DNA of 40,236 nucleotides from contig CAKZTD010000016.1 of NCBI GenBank assembly GCA_937921595.1, forward strand, positions 1 to 40,236, given 5' to 3'. A model generated the notes under the pieces. It worked only from the letters and a program-made list of their open reading frames with translations. It searched no databases and had not been told where the DNA came from. This DNA comes from an uncultured Saprospiraceae bacterium. GTDB taxonomy: Bacteria; Bacteroidota; Bacteroidia; Chitinophagales; Saprospiraceae. Both the position numbers and the translations under genes were made by a program. This document shows positions 16,155-23,547 of this stretch, piece after piece; within the stretch, counting starts at the first letter, position 1, and each line of letters starts with the position of its first letter.

Positions 16155-17219
16155 TTAAAGATCGTACAACTTATCTCGAACTACTTGCATTCGATATACC
16201 AAACTAGTCATCCAAACACCAAAGAGTGTCCATCCGATAATTGCTGGATAGAACACCATCCGCATAGAGTTGTCTAAATCATCTGCACCTAATGCGGGAT
16301 TTCCCCCGCTTCCTGGATGTAGGCTACTTACCATTCTTGGTACCACATATAATAATGCGATCATAGCTCCGAAAGCAAAAATGCTATAAACGGCACTAAT
16401 TTTTGCTCTTCGCTCATCATCATCAAAACTCTGCCGGAGAATAAAATAAGAGAGGTAAATCAATAAGGCAATTGCGGTCATATTCATTTTGACTTCTTGC
16501 CAAGACCAATACGTTCCCCAGGTATCTTTTGCCCAAATCATCCCGGTAAATAATCCAATGATTCCAAAGATTGTCCCCACCATAGTAAAGGACATCGATT
16601 TATAATCATATTCTTGGTTTCCTGTTCTGAGGTATTGGATACTCTGAGAAATTCCAGCTATAAAGATGATAAACATTGCAAACCAGAATGGAACATGGTA
16701 ATAAAGGTTTCTAATGGTTTCTGACAATTGAACCCGAAAAGGGAAGTTGAATTGATCCTTTCCATGTATCCCCTGAATTTTTGATTGAGTCCACGATACA
16801 GAACCTAATTGAGTATTTTTATCAAGAGAATCCTGTTTAATAAAAATCGTTGATGGCATGACTGCAAAACCATCATGATCATCATCCACAATTAGAGACA
16901 TCACTCCTACCCGATCATTTGTTGGAAGATATTTTGGAATCTGAAAAGATGCTTCTAGTTTTCGATCATCCAATATCTTAACCTTAGTTGCAACAATATT
17001 ATGAATGCTATCATATTTCAACCAAACTCTAATCGGATCTTTTGCTTTTGTATAAAAGGTATTATAACCCGTAACTGACAAGGTATACGTTTGGCCAGTG
17101 TTCATTGATCCTGGATCATAACTATAAATCCCTGGTTTCAAAGGAACTAAAAGCCCTACCGTAAATGAATATACGATCAAAGCAACTCCAAGATATTTCC
17201 ACCAATATTTTCGCATCAT
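16155..17219 (-). CDS. ccmC: Cytochrome c assembly protein CcmC (heme handling)
   Basis: CcmC loads heme onto CcmE in cytochrome c maturation, in the inner membrane. The 354 residues include an N-terminal helix (LGVALIVYSFTVGLLVPL), a periplasmic domain of about 140 residues with an Ig-like beta pattern (about 25-165), and six further helices. The heme-binding tryptophan-rich motif is WGTYWSWQEVKMN (about 234-246) and a conserved histidine lies in the flanking loops (NLYYHVPFW; SSLHPGSGG). The extra N-terminal periplasmic domain is usual for Bacteroidota CcmC and absent in E. coli CcmC. The gene lies 79 nt after ccmB, with repeats in the gap. Confidence 0.92.
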   Translation of the reverse strand: MMRKYWWKYLGVALIVYSFTVGLLVPLKPGIYSYDPGSMNTGQTYTLSVTGYNTFYTKAKDPIRVWLKYDSIHNIVATKVKILDDRKLEASFQIPKYLPTNDRVGVMSLIVDDDHDGFAVMPSTIFIKQDSLDKNTQLGSVSWTQSKIQGIHGKDQFNFPFRVQLSETIRNLYYHVPFWFAMFIIFIAGISQSIQYLRTGNQEYDYKSMSFTMVGTIFGIIGLFTGMIWAKDTWGTYWSWQEVKMNMTAIALLIYLSYFILRQSFDDDERRAKISAVYSIFAFGAMIALLYVVPRMVSSLHPGSGGNPALGADDLDNSMRMVFYPAIIGWTLFGVWMTSLVYRMQVVRDKLYDL

Positions 17220-17225
17220 AGTATT

Positions 17226-17265
17226 TATATAGTTAGAAAGTTATGTGGTTATGTAGTTATATAGC
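17226..17265 (-). repeat. 8-bp tandem repeat (AACTACAT type) upstream of ccmC
   Basis: The minus strand reads AACTACAT, AACCACAT, AACTTTCT, AACTATAT in 8-bp steps, ending just before the ccmC start codon. Beside it TTATATAGC and GCTATATAA (17262-17290) form a 9-bp inverted repeat. Confidence 0.7.
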
Positions 17266-17298
17266 AATATCATTTTATGGCTATATAATCACATGAAT

Positions 17299-17958
17299 TT
17301 AGTCTCTCCATAAAAATGGAAACAGTATAAAGGCCATTGCGATCATCAATAAATCAATCGCTAATAAGGTAAGTATATCTTTCCAAATTGCCGTATCCTG
17401 CATTAAGCGAAGTGCATTAGCTGATAATTTTAATAAAGTCAGAATAATGGGAATCACCAATGGGAAACTCAAAATAGCCATCAGTGTCGCTGAATTATTC
17501 GCTTTTGCCGAAATCGCCGCGATAAAAGTAAACGTAATTGAAAAGCCAAGACTCCCTAAAAATATGGCAGCGAAAAACTGGCCGATGTCTTTTACCGGAT
17601 TTCCAGCAAACAAAATAAATGCTCCGTAGGATAACAAACTTAATAAAAGTAATAATCCGGAATTATAAATAATCTTGGCTAGAATGATTGCTGTCGGATT
17701 GGCCAAGGTATAATAATACAGTTGGCGGCTACTATTCTCCTGAATAAAACTTTTGACAAGCGCATTGACACTTGCAAATAGAATTACAATCCAGAATAAT
17801 GCATTCCAAACATTAGGGTCAACACTCTTGATTGCTGAGTATACCACAAAAATTGTAGAGATCACATAAAGCAATATTCCTCCAATGGCATGCTTCTGCC
17901 TCCATTCAATTTTAATTTCCTTTTGTAAAAGGATACCTATTTCTTTAGCAAGATTCAT
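17299..17958 (-). CDS. ccmB: Heme exporter protein CcmB
   Basis: CcmB is the membrane subunit of the CcmAB ABC complex used in cytochrome c maturation. The 219 residues contain about six helices; an N-terminal KEIKIEWRQKHAIGGILLY amphipathic segment and a SSRQLYYYTLANPTAIILAK loop are family features, and the ending LLMIAMAFILFPFLWRD fits. The ATPase CcmA is not next to it: the next upstream gene is a LEA-type protein on the opposite strand. CcmE and CcmF are also absent from this window. No clear promoter was found in the divergent gap. Confidence 0.92.
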   Translation of the reverse strand: MNLAKEIGILLQKEIKIEWRQKHAIGGILLYVISTIFVVYSAIKSVDPNVWNALFWIVILFASVNALVKSFIQENSSRQLYYYTLANPTAIILAKIIYNSGLLLLLSLLSYGAFILFAGNPVKDIGQFFAAIFLGSLGFSITFTFIAAISAKANNSATLMAILSFPLVIPIILTLLKLSANALRLMQDTAIWKDILTLLAIDLLMIAMAFILFPFLWRD

Positions 17959-18060
17959 AATTAGTGTAAAAATAACTATTTTCGGGACTATGAATATTCA
18001 TATAATTGTAAAGGTTTTCAAGGACAGTCAGTAATTTAAACCAACATATAAAACACTTAA

Positions 18061-18567
18061 ATGAAACGACTATTAACTATAATCACGATACTTGCGGCCC
18101 TTGGGTTGGCTGGTTATTACTTTTTTCAAAAAAATGGTGGCGTAAAGGATATAGAATTTGTAAAATTGGAGAAAATTAAAATCAATAAAGTAGTCCCTTT
18201 CCCTAAATTACTTTTACTTACAGAAGCCAAGGCCGTTTTAAAAAATCCAAACCCTTTTGGAGGAGAAATCACTTCATTGGACTTTGATGTATATGTTGAA
18301 GGTAAACATACAACAACTGTACATCAACCCGTTAGTATTCAAATGCCCGCAGATACGGAATTCAAACTCCCTATTAATTTTGAAATCCCTTTGGGAAAAT
18401 CCGGATTTTTCAAAGATGCAAAAGATATCATAACAGGAGCTTGGAAGAATAAAAAATTGAATATCCAAACAGTAGGTGAAATAACGATTAAGGTTTTGAA
18501 TTTTGAGTTTCAGATTCCTTTTGATGAGGAAGAGGGGTATTTGCTGAAGGATTATTTACCGGAATAG
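18061..18567 (+). CDS. LEA type 2 (water-stress/hypersensitive) family protein
   Basis: This 168-residue protein has an N-terminal hydrophobic anchor (residues 3-21) and then a beta-sandwich LEA14-like/WHy domain: KLLLLTEAKAVLKNPNPFGGEITSLDFDVYV with the characteristic NPNPF, and LPINFEIPLGK. Such proteins face the envelope and are linked to desiccation or stress in other organisms; here the function is only inferred. Its stop codon TAG (18565-18567) is part of the first unit of a hairpin repeat array, so its C-terminus (YLPE) appears to be set by the repeat. It is transcribed divergently from ccmB. Confidence 0.8.
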   Translation: MKRLLTIITILAALGLAGYYFFQKNGGVKDIEFVKLEKIKINKVVPFPKLLLLTEAKAVLKNPNPFGGEITSLDFDVYVEGKHTTTVHQPVSIQMPADTEFKLPINFEIPLGKSGFFKDAKDIITGAWKNKKLNIQTVGEITIKVLNFEFQIPFDEEEGYLLKDYLPE

Positions 18568-18668
18568 ATTCTCCCTGCGGTCGAATAGGGATAGATCACC
18601 TACGGTGATAGGAATAGATTCCGATAAATCGGAATAGGGATAGATCGTTCTGCGAACGATAGTGATAA
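18559..18668 (+). repeat. Hairpin repeat array A (GATAGAT type), four units
   Basis: Units start GGAATAGAT (18561), GGGATAGAT (18588), GGAATAGAT (18611) and GGGATAGAT (18637). Inside the last three are perfect stems: ATCACC-TAC-GGTGAT, ATTCCGAT-AA-ATCGGAAT and ATCGTTC-TGC-GAACGAT; the first stem is imperfect. Each unit closes with ATAG. It ends ATAGTGATAA. Stems differ between units but stay paired. Related heptamers GGAGTGA follow at 18682-18703. Confidence 0.85.
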
Positions 18669-18781
18669 GGGGTAGAGGCGACGGAGTGAGGAGTGAGGAG
18701 TGGAATTAATAAAAACTTAAAATAAATACTTAGATCAAATCTTTTATAATTAACTAACGTTTCAATCTTTTATGGCCTAAA

Positions 18782-18812
18782 TTGGATAAATCTGTTAATT
18801 ACGATATCTTTG
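18782..18812 (+). promoter_or_regulatory. Promoter of the amidase gene
   Basis: TTG (18782-18784), 20 nt, TATCTTTG (18805-18812) fits the Bacteroidota consensus. The predicted leader to the start codon at 18842 is about 25 nt. Confidence 0.8.
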
Positions 18813-18841
18813 GCCGCGAGAAAATAGAAAGACTCTAAAAA

Positions 18842-20164
18842 ATGTACAAATTCCTTTTATTATTTTTATTCCTTTTTTCCTCTTCTATTGCTTTATCAGC
18901 TCATGAGGAAGCCCCATACTACCATCAAGTAGCCGCTAAATCTGGCGATAATGTTAATTCATTATTGAAGAGGTATCATTTGGCAGGCTTTGATTGTAAC
19001 TTTGAGCAGTTTTATAAAATGAATAAACTGAAGAAAGGAGCAAAATTAACTTCTGGTAAAAAATATATTCTCCCGGTAGTCATCTACGAATATAATGGCA
19101 AGAGTATAAAAGTCTCTGTTGGTTTTTCAGATTGGGAACCTGCCCATCGGGTTAAGAAATATAATGAGCGAATAAAAAGGGATCGACTTAGAAGATCTTC
19201 ATTGGTGAAAAGTAAGATCATTTGGGTTCCATATCATGAGCTTTATTGTTTAAAATCAGCTCCAAAAAAGAAACCTGAACTACTCGCAGATAATACGAAT
19301 GTTTCTCCTCGAAAAGAAAGTGCCGCTGACAAGGCTAAAGCAAAAGCCAAAAAGAAAAAAGAAGAAGCTGCAAGAAAAACTGCAGCCACCGAGAAGATTG
19401 ATGATAGTGTTATTGAAAACTCAAAGAAACTTTCTGGCTATCGTAAATTTCCGATTTTCGGAAAAAAGAACGCTTATGTTCCATTGAAAGATAATAGCCT
19501 CAGAGGTAAAGTGTTTTATATCGTTAGTGGTCATGGTGGACCTGATGTAGGAGCTGTTGGAAAAAGAGGAAACATGCAACTTTGCGAAGATGAATATGCT
19601 TATGATGTTTCACTTCGAGTGGTTAGAAATTTATTGGAACACGGAGCAATCGCATACATGATTGTTAGAGATCCTAATGATGGATTAAGAGATGGAGAAG
19701 TTTTGCCTTGCGACTACGATGAATACTGTTGGGGTAATTTCAAGATTCCTAGAAACCAAAAAGCTCGTCTGTATCAACGATCAGATGCGATCAATGAACT
19801 TTTCGAACGTCATAAAAAACAAGGAATTAAAGATCAAACGGTCGTTACCATTCATATCGACTCTAATAACCAAAGTCACCAGACGGATGTATTCTTTTAT
19901 TATTTCCCTGGTAGCGATGTTGGAAAAAAATTGGCAGTAAAAGTCCGAGATACTTTAAAAGCTAAATACCAGAAAAACCGTAAAAACGGCAAATATAAAG
20001 GTACTGTCAAACCTCGAGATCTTCACATGTTACGAGAGCCAAAACCTACTTCTATTTTTATCGAGTTAGGGAACATTCGAAACAAGTTTGATCAAACTCG
20101 TTTTATTCGAGAAAACAATCGACAAGCTTTATCTAATTGGCTTTATGAAGGTTTGGTAAAATAA
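18842..20164 (+). CDS. N-acetylmuramoyl-L-alanine amidase (Amidase_3) with LysM-like N-terminus
   Basis: The 440-residue zinc amidase cleaves the amide between MurNAc and L-Ala in peptidoglycan and is exported. After a signal peptide (residues 1-20) comes a LysM-like region (YYHQVAAKSGDNVNSLLKRY, about 26-80), then a Lys/Ala-rich linker (residues 162-184). The catalytic domain has zinc ligands in SGHGGPDVGAVG (His231), Glu249 in CEDEYAYDVSLRV and His338 in TVVTIHIDSNN, and the catalytic Glu408 in IFIELGNIRN. The Amidase_3 motif set is complete. The class V aminotransferase follows 44 nt later, perhaps on the same transcript. Its role is probably cell division or wall turnover. Confidence 0.94.
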   Translation: MYKFLLLFLFLFSSSIALSAHEEAPYYHQVAAKSGDNVNSLLKRYHLAGFDCNFEQFYKMNKLKKGAKLTSGKKYILPVVIYEYNGKSIKVSVGFSDWEPAHRVKKYNERIKRDRLRRSSLVKSKIIWVPYHELYCLKSAPKKKPELLADNTNVSPRKESAADKAKAKAKKKKEEAARKTAATEKIDDSVIENSKKLSGYRKFPIFGKKNAYVPLKDNSLRGKVFYIVSGHGGPDVGAVGKRGNMQLCEDEYAYDVSLRVVRNLLEHGAIAYMIVRDPNDGLRDGEVLPCDYDEYCWGNFKIPRNQKARLYQRSDAINELFERHKKQGIKDQTVVTIHIDSNNQSHQTDVFFYYFPGSDVGKKLAVKVRDTLKAKYQKNRKNGKYKGTVKPRDLHMLREPKPTSIFIELGNIRNKFDQTRFIRENNRQALSNWLYEGLVK

Positions 20165-20208
20165 AATGATTTTAGTAGTTTGGGTTAGTCATCTCAAACC
20201 AAATTACT

Positions 20209-21363
20209 ATGCTAAATTGCCAAAAAGATCATTTCAATATTCCGGATGAAATCACTTATTTGAATTGTGCCTATATGGGGCCGATGCCTCAGCAGTCAGT
20301 AGCCATCGGCCAAGAGGAACTTCAAAAAAGACTTCAACCTTTTCAATATTCAAGAGACGATTTCTTCGCTCCTGTTGAAATTTTAAAAAAGAATTTTGCT
20401 GACTTAATTAATTGCTCTGAATCGGATCGGATTGTGCTAATTCCTGCTGCTTCATATGGAATTGCTAATGCTGCAAATAATATTGATTTTTCAAAAAAGA
20501 AAACCATCCTTGTCGTTGGTGAACAGTTTCCTAGTAACATCTATTCCTGGCAAAAGATTGTAGAACATAAAGGCGCTAAACTTAATGTCATCTCCGCTTC
20601 CCAAAACCCAGAGCGACGAACAGAACTATGGAATGAAGCGATCCTTGATGCGATCAACGAAGACACTGCTGTTGTGAGCATAGCTCATATTCATTGGGCT
20701 GATGGGACACTTTTTGATTTAAAAGCGATTCGTAAAAAAACGACTGAATTTGGAGCGCTGTTGATTATCGATGGTACTCAATCTGTTGGGGCACTTCCTT
20801 TTGATGTCCAGGAAATTCAACCAGATGCATTAATATGTGCCAGTTATAAATGGCTGCTAGGTCCTTATGGTTTAGGTCTAGCCTACTATGGTCCTGCTTT
20901 CGATAAAGGAACTCCAATAGAAGACAACTGGATCAATAGAAAAGATAGTGAACGTTTTGAAAACTTGGTCAATTACCAACCGGATTATAAACCTATGGCT
21001 TCCAGGTATTCGGTAGGAGAACAAAGCAATTTTATTTACGTCCCGATGTTGAATGCATCGATTCAACAATTAGGAGAATGGCAACCAAACCGCATTCAAG
21101 AATATTGTAAAAATTTGGTTTCAAAATATCTTCCAGAGTTTAAAGACCTAGGATGTTCTCTTTCTTCAGAGTCTGCAATGGCTTTTCATATGTTCGGAAT
21201 TCGTATGCCTGAGGGAATTGATATTGCCGCATTGAAAAAACAGTTTGATCAAAAAAAGGTTTTTATTTCAATAAGAGGAAATGCCATTCGGGTTGCTCCC
21301 AATGTTTACAATGAGGAAAAAGATATGATACGATTATTGGAATGTATGAAGGAGGCTTTGTAA
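20209..21363 (+). CDS. Class V aminotransferase-fold PLP enzyme (cysteine desulfurase-like)
   Basis: This 384-residue enzyme binds pyridoxal phosphate. Lys214 in ASYKWLLGPYGL is the Schiff-base lysine and Asp188 in LLIIDGTQSVGALPFDV pairs with the pyridine nitrogen; AASYGIANAAN (about 80-90) contacts the phosphate. HIHWADGTLFDL and the C-terminal ISIRGNAIRVAPNVYN complete the fold. The SYKWLLGP sequence is typical of the IscS/SufS-like and isopenicillin epimerase-like branch, but the cysteine loop of true cysteine desulfurases is not obvious, so the substrate stays open. It is followed by a gap of 680 nt. Confidence 0.88.
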   Translation: MLNCQKDHFNIPDEITYLNCAYMGPMPQQSVAIGQEELQKRLQPFQYSRDDFFAPVEILKKNFADLINCSESDRIVLIPAASYGIANAANNIDFSKKKTILVVGEQFPSNIYSWQKIVEHKGAKLNVISASQNPERRTELWNEAILDAINEDTAVVSIAHIHWADGTLFDLKAIRKKTTEFGALLIIDGTQSVGALPFDVQEIQPDALICASYKWLLGPYGLGLAYYGPAFDKGTPIEDNWINRKDSERFENLVNYQPDYKPMASRYSVGEQSNFIYVPMLNASIQQLGEWQPNRIQEYCKNLVSKYLPEFKDLGCSLSSESAMAFHMFGIRMPEGIDIAALKKQFDQKKVFISIRGNAIRVAPNVYNEEKDMIRLLECMKEAL

Positions 21364-22044
21364 AAAAGGGAGGACTTTTTATTTAGAAGTTGTTCATAAA
21401 AAATAGGTACGGCAAGTTTAAAAATTTAAACTCGCCGTATACCCATAAAAACTGCCCTGTAATCTTATTCTTTTAGCTTCGGGGAAAACGATTTACGTCC
21501 GACCACAAGTAATCGAAAACTCTTATTTCAATAAATAGATCGCACATAATTTTACATCTACTTTTAAGTAGAATAAAATTATTTTTGAATCAATTCTTTA
21601 GTTATATTTTTTATGGGAAAAAGATGCGAGTGATCTGAATCTCCATAGCTTTTTTGTTGTATACCTTTTTGCAAGGTACAAGTACAATATCTATTATATT
21701 ACGGAAAGATGCAATTTAAATTGTGTAAACTAGCTAACATTTTTTGTGAAAGCCGAGAATGATCGCTTAAACGAGAACCGCATTTATTTCAACTTATCTT
21801 TAAACTGCTTTTATATTTCTCTAATATAGTTTGACCTCAAAAGTAAGCCTTACTTTTAATTCTATCCTCTTTTAAAACTTTAGTTAGCACCAAATACGGT
21901 ATGAAGTTAAAATCTCGTTAAACTAGAAAACGATTCTAACTTACCGCATTTTTTATAGTCAAATGTCTTGAAGATTATATAACCGATAAACTAATAAAAA
22001 CAGGTCTTCCCTTTTAATTTTTACATTTTTAAAAGACCATTGTC
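21364..22044. other. 680-bp intergenic region rich in hairpins
   Basis: No gene-sized frame is visible. Inverted repeats: 21406-21443 (GGTACGGC-AGTTTAAA and complement), 21546-21582 (ATAATTTTA-TCTACTT and complement, followed by T5), a TACCTT..AAGGTA hairpin near 21660-21680, AAAAGTAAG-C-CTTACTTTT near 21838-21857, and a terminator-like arm at 21893-21954. A structured untranslated RNA ending at the last hairpin is possible but I see no known RNA family. Confidence 0.55.
21893..21956 (+). terminator. Possible terminator of an unknown plus-strand transcript
   Basis: CGGTA, AAGTTA and AATC on the left pair with GATT, TAACTT and ACCG on the right across a loop of about 20 nt, then CATTTTTT. It has mismatches and lies 90 nt before the next start codon. 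Confidence 0.5.
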
Positions 22045-22269
22045 ATGAGATATTATAATGAAGCAAAAAAAGAACAAACGATAAGACGAAAAGCAAGAAT
22101 ATTCACTTTTGTAACTATGTTTGTATTGGTGAGTGGAATCTATTTTGCCACCTCAGGTATGGCTACTGATCTTTGGGAGAATGAAATCAAGGAATGGTTG
22201 AAAGAAGAGGTAAATGATAAAGAAGCACCGACTAAAGCGAAACAGAAAAAGTCTAAGAATAGAGCTTAG
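22045..22269 (+). CDS. Small single-helix membrane protein
   Basis: The 74-residue protein has a basic N-terminus (MRYYNEAKKEQTIRRKAR), one transmembrane helix (about residues 19-37, FTFVTMFVLVSGIYFAT), a short amphipathic segment with WENEIKEWLKEEVND and a Lys-rich tail (KAKQKKSKNR). This is a coherent membrane-anchored layout, so it is probably real, but no family is recognised. It is convergent with the deoxynucleoside kinase, and a 102-nt hairpin fills the gap. Confidence 0.7.
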   Translation: MRYYNEAKKEQTIRRKARIFTFVTMFVLVSGIYFATSGMATDLWENEIKEWLKEEVNDKEAPTKAKQKKSKNRA

Positions 22270-22270
22270 G

Positions 22271-22372
22271 CAAGTTAACAAAGGAACAAAAGAAAAAGTT
22301 AGCAATGAGGCGAACCACCATTGCTAACTTTTTCGTTTGCTAACTTATTCCTTTCTTGACTTGTTAACTTGA
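22271..22372. terminator. Large bidirectional hairpin/octamer repeat between convergent genes
   Basis: The inner arm AAAAAGTTAGCAATG pairs with CATTGCTAACTTTTT (22294-22334), giving A- and T-tracts on both sides, so it can terminate both genes. The outer arm CAAGTTAACA pairs with TGTTAACTTG at the two ends of the gap. The minus strand reads in octamers: CAAGTTAA, CAAGTCAA, GAAAGGAA, TAAGTTAG, CAAACGAA, AAAGTTAG. Confidence 0.85.
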
Positions 22373-22373
22373 C

Positions 22374-23009
22374 CTATTGAAATAGACCGTGAAGTTCACC
22401 ACTTACGTTATTGATGATCTTCCCAAGGTCCGCAGGATTATTTTTAAAATCAATATCATCCGCATTAATCACCAAGAGATTTCCATCAGTATATCCATCG
22501 ATCCAAGTCTCATAACGTTCATTTAACCGCTTGAGGTAATCCAGACTCATAGAGCCTTCATAATCTCTTCCACGAGATTGAATGTGTGATACCAAAGTTG
22601 GGATACTCGCTTTCAGATAGATTAATAAATCTGGTGGTTTTACCTGAGACATCATCAATTCGAAAAGATCGCTATAGTTTTCAAAATCTCTCGTTGGCAT
22701 CAATCCCATATCATGCAAATTGGGAGCAAAAATATGAGCATCCTCATAAATTGTACGATCCTGAATAACTGTTCGATCACCATTCTGAATATTTAAAATC
22801 TGACGATACCTATTGTTAAGGAAATAAACCTGAAGGTTAAAGGACCAACGTTGCATGTCCGTATAGAAATCGCTCAGATAAGGGTTGTTATCAGTCGATT
22901 CATAATGGACATCCCAACCAAAATGCTTGGCTAAATGTTCACAAAGTGTTGTCTTTCCGGCGCCAATATTTCCGGCTATAGCGATGTGTCTAATCTCAGA
23001 ATTTTTCAT
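22374..23009 (-). CDS. Deoxynucleoside kinase
   Basis: The 211-residue kinase phosphorylates deoxynucleosides in salvage, in the cytoplasm. The P-loop is GNIGAGKT (residues 13-20), followed by the ESTDNNPYLSDFY substrate segment, WSFNLQVYFLNNRYRQI, the catalytic QDRTIYEDAHIF (an ERS-like DR motif) and SRGRDYEGSMSLDYL, the lid region. The family covers deoxyadenosine/deoxyguanosine kinases; base preference cannot be told. It is divergent from gatC. Confidence 0.92.
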   Translation of the reverse strand: MKNSEIRHIAIAGNIGAGKTTLCEHLAKHFGWDVHYESTDNNPYLSDFYTDMQRWSFNLQVYFLNNRYRQILNIQNGDRTVIQDRTIYEDAHIFAPNLHDMGLMPTRDFENYSDLFELMMSQVKPPDLLIYLKASIPTLVSHIQSRGRDYEGSMSLDYLKRLNERYETWIDGYTDGNLLVINADDIDFKNNPADLGKIINNVSGELHGLFQ

Positions 23010-23169
23010 ATGGAAGAAATCCAGGTTGATCCAATTAATTATCGGAAGTGTTTGTTTTTAAAATCTGCGGGGTGCTATTCAAGCTACAAAAAGTCTCACA
23101 TAGTTTGTGCGAAAATACAATTAGTCTGAATAATTTTGAAATAAGAGCCTAACAAAATTTTCATTTACG

Positions 23170-23177
23170 TAACTTTG
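23170..23177 (+). promoter_or_regulatory. -7 box of the gatC promoter
   Basis: TAACTTTG matches TAnnTTTG, 76 nt before the gatC start codon. No -33 TTG is visible at the right distance, so this is a partial match. Confidence 0.5.
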
Positions 23178-23253
23178 GTTCTAAGAAGCGTTAAGATTAA
23201 TAAATATTCACTCGTTTAACGATAAAATCAGGTCGATTATCTAAATAGTTATT

Positions 23254-23547
23254 ATGAAAATAGACAAAGTGCTAATATCGAAGTTGGAAAAACTATCTAG
23301 ATTGGAGTTGTCTGAGCAAGAGCGAGATGGTATTCAGAAGGATTTAAATGAAATTCTTTCTATGGTTGAGAAACTAAACGAAGTGAATACGGATAATGTG
23401 GAGCCTCTGATTCATATTTCTGAAGAGGAGCATGTGCTCAGAGAGGATGAAATTAAGCATCAGCTTTCACGTGAGGAGGCTTTGAAAAATGCACCGAAGC
23501 AGAAGGATGGGTATTTTTTGGTACCTAAGGTGATTGAGAAAGGATAG
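23254..23547 (+). CDS. gatC: Asp-tRNA(Asn)/Glu-tRNA(Gln) amidotransferase subunit C
   Basis: GatC stabilises the GatCAB complex that converts Glu-tRNA(Gln) or Asp-tRNA(Asn) to the amidated form during translation. The 97 residues match: ISKLEKLSRLELSEQER, a coiled helical segment IQKDLNEILSMVEKLNEVNT, then VEPLIHISEEEHVLREDE and the tail EEALKNAPKQKDGYFLVPKV. gatA and gatB are elsewhere. The TAG stop codon (23545-23547) is part of a hairpin repeat unit, giving a Gly-stop end (VIEKG). Confidence 0.95.
   Translation: MKIDKVLISKLEKLSRLELSEQERDGIQKDLNEILSMVEKLNEVNTDNVEPLIHISEEEHVLREDEIKHQLSREEALKNAPKQKDGYFLVPKVIEKG

Noticed and set aside
18588-18611. UNCG tetraloops (C-UACG-G, C-UGCG-G) in the hairpin units
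   Set aside because: Reading the loop as UNCG breaks the next pair (C opposite U). The best fold is a 3-nt loop (TAC or TGC) with all stem bases paired.
18559-18668. Hairpin arrays as a CRISPR locus
   Set aside because: Units are 22-27 bp, the constant borders are only 4-9 bp, and the variable parts are self-complementary stems rather than spacers. There are no cas genes.
21364-22044. tmRNA, RNase P RNA or 6S RNA in the long gap
   Set aside because: No tRNA-like end, tag reading frame or conserved P4/6S elements were found on either strand.
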